DNA of 64,000 bases from Algorimicrobium echini (GTDB taxonomy: Bacteria > Bacteroidota > Bacteroidia > Flavobacteriales > Flavobacteriaceae). Position 1 is the first letter of the stretch; each line of letters begins with the position of its first letter. Position numbers and translations under genes: made by a program. A model generated the notes under the pieces. That model was not told the DNA's origin and made no database searches. It was given only the letters and a program-made list of their open reading frames with translations. Positions 59,198-64,000 of the stretch are shown here, one piece after another. Where the stretch lies: the NCBI RefSeq assembly GCF_900115185.1, contig NZ_FOVN01000006.1, forward strand, positions 1 to 64,000. Direction: 5' to 3'.

Positions 59198-60676
59198 TTA
59201 ATATTTTATACAAACATTTTTGGCTTCTGTAAAAAAGCGTAGGGCTTCATAACCACCTTCACGGCCAACACCAGATGCTTTTACGCCTCCAAAAGGGGTT
59301 CGTAAATCACGCATCATCCAGGTGTTAACCCAAACAATACCAGCCTGCAGTTCATTACTCAGGCGCATGGTGCGTTTTAAGTTATTGGTCCACAAGGTTG
59401 CAGATAAACCGTATTTGACTTTGTTTGCCATTTGTAAAACGGCATCTTCAGTTTCAAAAGGCATAATAGTTACGACAGGGCCGAAAATTTCTTCTTGATT
59501 TACACGGCATTCATCGTGTGGAACTTCGATAACAGTTGGTTCTAAATAATAACCGTTTTCGTAACCTGCAACTGTTACTTTGTTGCCGCCACACAGAATT
59601 TTACCATTTTCGTCTTTGGCAATTTGGATGTATTCCATTACTTTTTCAAGGTGTGGTTTGGAAACTAAAGCACCAATATTGGTTGTGGCTTCTGATGGAT
59701 GTCCAACTTTTAAAGCTTGAATTTTAGTCACGAAATCACGTTTGAATTTTTCGTAAATAGCCGCTTCTACAAAAATTCTGCTGCCACATAAACAAATCTG
59801 ACCTTGATTGGCGAATGAGGAGCGAACAGTTGTTTCAAGCATGTCATCATAATCACAATCTGCGAAAATAATGTTTGGATTTTTACCTCCTAATTCCAGC
59901 GATAATTTTTTAAACATAGGCGCAGCTACTTTAGCAATATGTGCTCCAGTGGTAGTGCCTCCTGTAAACGAAATGGCCTTAATATTTGGATGTTCAATAA
60001 TAGCTTGACCTGTTGAACCACCCAAGCCATGAACAATGTTTAATACCCCTTTTGGTAAACCGGCTTCGTTGCAAATGTCTCCTAATAGATAAGCTGTCAT
60101 GGGTGTTACTTCACTTGGTTTGGCAACCACACAGTTTCCAGCTGCTAAAGCTGGTGCAATTTTCCAAGTAAACAAATATAATGGCAAATTCCATGGCGAA
60201 ATACAACCCACAACACCAATTGGTTGCCGTAAGGTGTAATTTATAGCATCTTGACCAACGCTTTCATGGCTTTCACTTGCGAATTGCGTAATGGCATTTC
60301 CAAAGAAACGAAAGTTGCTGGCTGCTCGTGGAATATCAACAGCTTTGGCTAAAGAAATAGGTTTGCCATTGTCTTTACTTTCGGCTTCTGCAAATTGTTG
60401 TAAATTGGCTTCTAGTAATTCTGAAATTCTAATGAGAATACGACTGCGTTCGTCTAATGTTGTTTGAGACCAACTAGGGAATGCTGATTTTGCAGCAATA
60501 TAGGCATTCTCAACATCTTCTTTTGATGAGTTTGGTATGCGTCCGTAAACTTCACCATTTGCAGGGTTATAATTGTCTAACCACGCATTAGCGATGGGAG
60601 GTATGAATTTTCCGTTTATGTAGTTTTGAATTCCTGCGAAGGCAGGAATCTCTTTATTTCCTGATTTTGTTCCCAC
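59198..60676 (-). CDS. 2-Aminomuconate 6-semialdehyde dehydrogenase (aldehyde dehydrogenase family)
   Basis: This NAD+-dependent enzyme oxidises 2-aminomuconate semialdehyde to 2-aminomuconate. The 492 residues show the family features: FTGGTTTGAHIAKVA, the catalytic Glu in LELGGKNPNII, the catalytic Cys in NQGQICLCGSRIF, and EIFGPVVTIMPF. The substrate is inferred from the cluster. The predicted GTG start at 60676 gives an extra N-terminus encoded by a palindromic repeat (EIPAFAGI) ahead of the conserved QNYINGKF; no ATG is available near it, so the repeat seems to have replaced the original start region. Confidence 0.85.
   Translation of the reverse strand: MGTKSGNKEIPAFAGIQNYINGKFIPPIANAWLDNYNPANGEVYGRIPNSSKEDVENAYIAAKSAFPSWSQTTLDERSRILIRISELLEANLQQFAEAESKDNGKPISLAKAVDIPRAASNFRFFGNAITQFASESHESVGQDAINYTLRQPIGVVGCISPWNLPLYLFTWKIAPALAAGNCVVAKPSEVTPMTAYLLGDICNEAGLPKGVLNIVHGLGGSTGQAIIEHPNIKAISFTGGTTTGAHIAKVAAPMFKKLSLELGGKNPNIIFADCDYDDMLETTVRSSFANQGQICLCGSRIFVEAAIYEKFKRDFVTKIQALKVGHPSEATTNIGALVSKPHLEKVMEYIQIAKDENGKILCGGNKVTVAGYENGYYLEPTVIEVPHDECRVNQEEIFGPVVTIMPFETEDAVLQMANKVKYGLSATLWTNNLKRTMRLSNELQAGIVWVNTWMMRDLRTPFGGVKASGVGREGGYEALRFFTEAKNVCIKY
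60630..60649. repeat. PAFAG-type palindromic repeat in the dehydrogenase 5' end
   Basis: ATTCCTGC (60630-60637) and GCAGGAAT (60642-60649) form a perfect 8-bp hairpin with a GAAG loop. In the coding strand it is read as I-P-A-F-A-G-I. This element is widespread in flavobacterial genomes (recollection, not searched). Confidence 0.65.
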
Positions 60677-60782
60677 TTGATAAGGTGTTTATCTAAAGTT
60701 CTCGGTTTTGAGAAAAAAGAATTCTTGTAAATTACAATAAAAAAGAATGTTACAGCTTTTAAGGCTTTACTTTTTTCTACGA

Positions 60783-60804
60783 AATTCCTGTTTAGGCAGG
60801 AATT
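60783..60804. repeat. PAFAG-type palindromic repeat at the ridA 3' end
   Basis: AATTCCTG (60783-60790) and CAGGAATT (60797-60804) are perfect 8-bp arms around TTTAGG. The last codons and the stop of the RidA-type gene (ending P-I-P-A) lie within it. Confidence 0.6.
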
Positions 60805-61232
60805 GGTTTGTATGCCGTTACCTTAATTTCCACTACCAAATCTGGATGCGGTAATTGGTGAACAGCAACAGTTGTTCTGGTTGGTCCTGTTTCTTTATCA
60901 AAAAATTCTGCATAGGCTTTATTATAGCCAGCAAAATCGTTCATGTTTACTAAAAACGTGGAAACATCTACAACATCTTTAACAGATGCTCCCACAGTTT
61001 GTAGGTTTCTATCAATATTTTTCAAAACTTCACGTGTTTGAACTTCGGCATTCAGATGTTTGGTTCCCATTTCATCAATAATTTCAACGCCTGCAATGCT
61101 GTTGTCTGCTCTTCGGGAACTGGTTCCTGAAACGAATATAAAATCGCCAACACGTTTTACATGTGGATAGGCTCCTCTTGGTGTAACACTAGTTCCTGCA
61201 GAAGCTGGAGTCTCGTTTTTTATGTTGCTCAT
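60792..61232 (-). CDS. RidA-family protein, likely 2-aminomuconate deaminase
   Basis: The 146 residues form one RidA/YjgF domain. Visible features are [35 protein letters not shown], and the C-terminal part [20 protein letters not shown]. Bacterial 2-aminomuconate deaminases of the nitrobenzoate and tryptophan pathways belong to this family, so with its neighbours it probably removes ammonia from 2-aminomuconate. Both gene ends carry repeat-derived sequence: ETPASAG near the N-terminus and PIPA at the C-terminus. Confidence 0.85.
   Translation of the reverse strand: MSNIKNETPASAGTSVTPRGAYPHVKRVGDFIFVSGTSSRRADNSIAGVEIIDEMGTKHLNAEVQTREVLKNIDRNLQTVGASVKDVVDVSTFLVNMNDFAGYNKAYAEFFDKETGPTRTTVAVHQLPHPDLVVEIKVTAYKPIPA
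61191..61212. repeat. Decayed PAFAG-type repeat in the ridA 5' end
   Basis: The coding strand reads E-T-P-A-S-A-G-T here, in the same frame as E-I-P-A-F-A-G-I in the dehydrogenase gene; 18 of 24 bases agree between the two. The palindrome itself is worn down. Confidence 0.4.
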
Positions 61233-61344
61233 AATTTTATAATGTTTTAAAGGATTCTTTTTTAATTTAATTTACAATTATAAGAAATGTTAATAACCTT
61301 ATAATCATTTTGGGCTTATGGATTCCTGTTATTGAAGGAATTTG

Positions 61345-62760
61345 TTATTTCAATCCAGCAATTCTATCATCCTCAAGTATGGCTTCAGTTTCAGCTTTTA
61401 CGTTTTCTAAAAGGGTTTTTAATGCTTGGTTTGATAAATTTTCTACCTCTGTAATTTTTCCGTCTGCTAACATATTTAATATGGCTTTATCTTGAGCACG
61501 ACCTCGCGTCATGGCATCATGATAGCTAACATCTTCATTAAAAGTTACTAGAGAGTATTTTGATGAATAATCATTTGGGAATGTTTTTTCAAATGCCATT
61601 TCTAATGTGCGTTTTTCTCTAAAATTGGCGTGATTTACATGGCCTTTCATTTCATAAAAATTATCGATGGCTAAATCGGCAATGGCATCGGTATTTTTTT
61701 TGCGAGAGGATTCATATTTTTTAAATATGGTTTCCCAATCGCCTAAATTTTCATCTAAAACCTTATCGAATTCAACCACATCTTCAAAAGACGCATTCAT
61801 ACCTTGACCATAAAATGGAACAATAGCATGAGCCGCATCACCCATTAACAGCGTATTGCCTTTATAGTGCCAAGGTGAACATTTAACTGTACCTAATGGA
61901 GCTGTTGGATTTCTAAAGAAATCATCAATTAAATTAGGCATTAATTCTAATGCATCTTTAAAGTATTTTGAGAAAAACTCTAGTACACGCTCCTTTGTTG
62001 TTAAGTTGTTAAAATTATATTCACCTTCGTTATAACTTAAAAATAAAGTTACTGTAAAACTACCATCCAAATTTGGTAAAGCGATGAGCATAAAGGCTTC
62101 GCGACCCCAAATGTGGAGCGCGTTTTTATAGGTTTTATAGCTGCCATTTTCGCCGGGAAGGATACTTAATTCTTTGTAACCATGGGTTAAATAGTCTTGT
62201 GAAAAGCTAAACAAGAACTTATGCCCTAAATAGTAGCTTTTACGCATAGCGGAACCTGCACCATCTGTTGCAATAATCAAATCAGCATCTTCAATAAATT
62301 CGTTTTTAGTATTAAATTCTGTAAAGTGTGCTGTGGTATTTTCAAAATCTACCGATTCACATTTTCTATTAAAGTAAATGTTAACATTGTCATGTTTTTC
62401 AGCTTCATTTAATAATAAGGCATTTAGTTCACCTCGAGAAATAGAATTAATGTATTCATGGTCTCGGCCACTATACGGAGCCAAAGTTGTATTGCCATTT
62501 ATATCATGTAGCATTCGGCCATTCATAGGAATGCAAAGAGGTTCTACCTTGTCTTGAATACCAACTAAATTCATGGCTTTTATACCACGATCAGAAAAAG
62601 CTAAATTTATGGAACGACCAGCACTGATATCAACTTTTCTTAAGTCAGGTCGCATTTCCATTACGGTAACCCTGTAGCCGCGTTGCCCAAGCCGCAATGC
62701 TAGAAGTGAGCCACAAAGTCCTGCGCCAATTATGAGTATGTTTTGTTGTTTGTTTTTCAT
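61345..62760 (-). CDS. kmo: Kynurenine 3-monooxygenase
   Basis: This FAD- and NADPH-dependent hydroxylase turns kynurenine into 3-hydroxykynurenine. The 471 residues start with the FAD motif IIGAGLCGSLLALRLGQRG. The family stretch AGRSINLAFSDRGIKAM, the NADPH/FAD motif LIIATDGAGSAMRK, and the second FAD motif LLMGDAAHAIVPFYGQGMN follow. The C-terminal part resembles the membrane-associating end of the family, but no clear helix is seen. It lies 81 bases behind kynU in the same direction. Confidence 0.95.
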   Translation of the reverse strand: MKNKQQNILIIGAGLCGSLLALRLGQRGYRVTVMEMRPDLRKVDISAGRSINLAFSDRGIKAMNLVGIQDKVEPLCIPMNGRMLHDINGNTTLAPYSGRDHEYINSISRGELNALLLNEAEKHDNVNIYFNRKCESVDFENTTAHFTEFNTKNEFIEDADLIIATDGAGSAMRKSYYLGHKFLFSFSQDYLTHGYKELSILPGENGSYKTYKNALHIWGREAFMLIALPNLDGSFTVTLFLSYNEGEYNFNNLTTKERVLEFFSKYFKDALELMPNLIDDFFRNPTAPLGTVKCSPWHYKGNTLLMGDAAHAIVPFYGQGMNASFEDVVEFDKVLDENLGDWETIFKKYESSRKKNTDAIADLAIDNFYEMKGHVNHANFREKRTLEMAFEKTFPNDYSSKYSLVTFNEDVSYHDAMTRGRAQDKAILNMLADGKITEVENLSNQALKTLLENVKAETEAILEDDRIAGLK

Positions 62761-62841
62761 ATTAGTATATCACAATGGTGATGTTTACTGTTATTTTGGT
62801 TGTTTTGAAGACTTTTTAATATGACGCTTCAAATAACATTT

Positions 62842-64000
62842 TTATTTTAATATATTTTTTAATTTCTCTACCATATGATAAATATCTTGATAGGAGTTAT
62901 ATAACGGTACTGGCGCACAGCGAATAACGTCTGGTTCGCGCCAATCACTTATAACTCCTGCTTCAGTTAGTTTATCATGCAAAGCTCTATCGGCATTTTT
63001 TACTTGTATTGATAATTGACAACCACGTGCATCTGGATTGTTTGGAGTTATAATACGGATAGTGTCTTGGCCTAATTCTTTTAATAGGAATTCGAAATAA
63101 GCAGTTAAATCTTTCGATTTTTGATTGAGTTTTTTTATGCCTACTTCTTCAAAAATATCTAACGATGCTTTTATGGCAGCCATAGATAAAATTGGTGGAT
63201 TACTTAATTGCCAACCTTCAGCTCCTGGTATAACATCAAACTCATCGCGCATTTTAAAGCGTGTTTCTTTATTATGACTCCACCAACCTGTAAAACGATT
63301 CAATGTTTTGTTATGTGCATGACGTTCATGAACAAAGCAACCACCTAAACTTCCTGGGCCTGAATTTAAATATTTATAGGTACACCAAACAGCAAAATCG
63401 GCACCAGAATCATGTAAATTAAGTTCTACATTTCCTGCACCATGAGCACAGTCGAAACCAACCATGCAGCCGTGTTTGTGTCCGAGTTTGGTAATGCGCT
63501 TCAAGTCGAAAAATTGTCCTGTGTAATAGTTGACACCGCCAATCATCACCAGAGCCACTTCGTCACCATGTTTATCCAGAATGGTTTCTAAATCTTCATA
63601 GCGTAGTAACTCTTCACCTTCACGTGCTTTCCAAAGTATTAAGCCTTCTTTATCATCATAGCCATGATGACGTAGTTGGGACTCTACAGCATATTTATCA
63701 GATGGGAATGCATCCGCTTCAATGATAATTTTGTAACGTGTAGTTGTGGGTTTATAAAAAGACACCATCATGAAATGTAAGTTAGCTGTTAGGGTATTCA
63801 TAACAACTACTTCAATGGGTTTGGCACCAACAACTTTAGACATGCTTGTAGTTAAAAATTCATGATAAGGTAGCCATGGGTTTTTGGCATGTGTATGTCC
63901 TTCAACACCTAAATTAGCCCAATCTTCTAATTCTTGATTGATATAGTTTTTTGTTGATTTTGGTTGCAGTCCTAATGAATTGCCACAAAGATAAATAAGT
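62842..64000 (-). CDS. kynU: Kynureninase (5' end outside window)
   Basis: This PLP enzyme cleaves 3-hydroxykynurenine to 3-hydroxyanthranilate and alanine. The reading frame is open to the window edge at 64000, so the N-terminus is missing; the last part in view contains LCGNSLGLQP, the family's phosphate-contact region. The PLP lysine lies in AVWCTYKYLNSGPGS, and FTGWWSH and GWQLSNPPILSM are typical. An internal ATG at 63843 is not the start, since conserved sequence continues upstream of it. It is the first visible gene of the kynurenine cluster. Confidence 0.95.
   Translation of the reverse strand, partial: LIYLCGNSLGLQPKSTKNYINQELEDWANLGVEGHTHAKNPWLPYHEFLTTSMSKVVGAKPIEVVVMNTLTANLHFMMVSFYKPTTTRYKIIIEADAFPSDKYAVESQLRHHGYDDKEGLILWKAREGEELLRYEDLETILDKHGDEVALVMIGGVNYYTGQFFDLKRITKLGHKHGCMVGFDCAHGAGNVELNLHDSGADFAVWCTYKYLNSGPGSLGGCFVHERHAHNKTLNRFTGWWSHNKETRFKMRDEFDVIPGAEGWQLSNPPILSMAAIKASLDIFEEVGIKKLNQKSKDLTAYFEFLLKELGQDTIRIITPNNPDARGCQLSIQVKNADRALHDKLTEAGVISDWREPDVIRCAPVPLYNSYQDIYHMVEKLKNILK

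Noticed and set aside
63843-63843. ATG as start of kynureninase
   Set aside because: The frame stays open to the window edge and encodes conserved kynureninase sequence (LCGNSLGLQP) upstream, so the true start lies outside.

Overview
The window looks like chromosomal DNA of a member of the Flavobacteriaceae (Bacteroidota). It is AT-rich. Its promoters carry the TAnnTTTG -7 element. It encodes type IX secretion parts (PorT, Plug), two proteins with C-terminal T9SS sorting domains, a lipidated TamL, and a Na+-pumping NADH dehydrogenase. Species cannot be told from the sequence.

Layout. 1-2280: a tyrosine recombinase and, directly behind it on the same strand, a one-gene cassette that ends in a long palindromic attC-like site. 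2376-18520: housekeeping genes (pnp, rpsO, accD, class II aldolase, tamL, a TrmH-type methyltransferase, porT, ubiE, trkA-trkH, an aminotransferase, a fatty acid desaturase, rsmG). 18677-25418: a T9SS-exported hydrolase, pruA, an NRDE protein, apaG and the T9SS Plug protein. 25613-33781: nqrABCDEF, two small unknown genes and apbE, the flavin transferase that matures NqrB and NqrC. 33875-39339: a TPR-LytS-type kinase, a LytTR regulator and a large T9SS cargo protein. 39394-45658: a methyltransferase, map, a CoA-transferase, a small HAD protein, gpmI, a GNAT protein and pepE. 45772-51805: four tandem paralogues with a carboxypeptidase-regulatory-like domain, a DUF6702-type protein and an M1 metallopeptidase. 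51887-54826: tatA and a small unknown gene, with a three-gene cassette (AraC regulator, GlcG/HbpS protein, aquaporin) inserted between them. 54893-64000: an O-methyltransferase, then a minus-strand kynurenine/3-hydroxyanthranilate degradation cluster (kynU, kmo, RidA-type deaminase, semialdehyde dehydrogenase, SDR, 3-hydroxyanthranilate dioxygenase, ACMS decarboxylase) with two unknown exported proteins; kynU is cut by the window end.

The most interesting signal is an integron-like system. The lipoprotein gene at 141-998 and the three-gene block at 52240-54481 are both organised like integron gene cassettes. Each starts at G^TTA, its first bases are the inverted complement of the box that follows its last gene, and each ends in a ~135 bp nested palindrome. 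The two palindromes, 52 kb apart, share blocks of 16 and 13 identical bases. Removing the second cassette at the predicted cut points rebuilds a clean ~56 bp hairpin that would have been the target site. The recombinase beside the first cassette resembles integron integrases in its C-terminal region. Whether this system has been described I cannot tell from here.

Several small palindromic repeats are also present. A PAFAG-type hairpin has entered or reshaped the ends of coding sequences in the kynurenine cluster. No CRISPR array, rRNA, tRNA or insertion sequence was recognised, and no gene-free stretch exceeds 300 bases.
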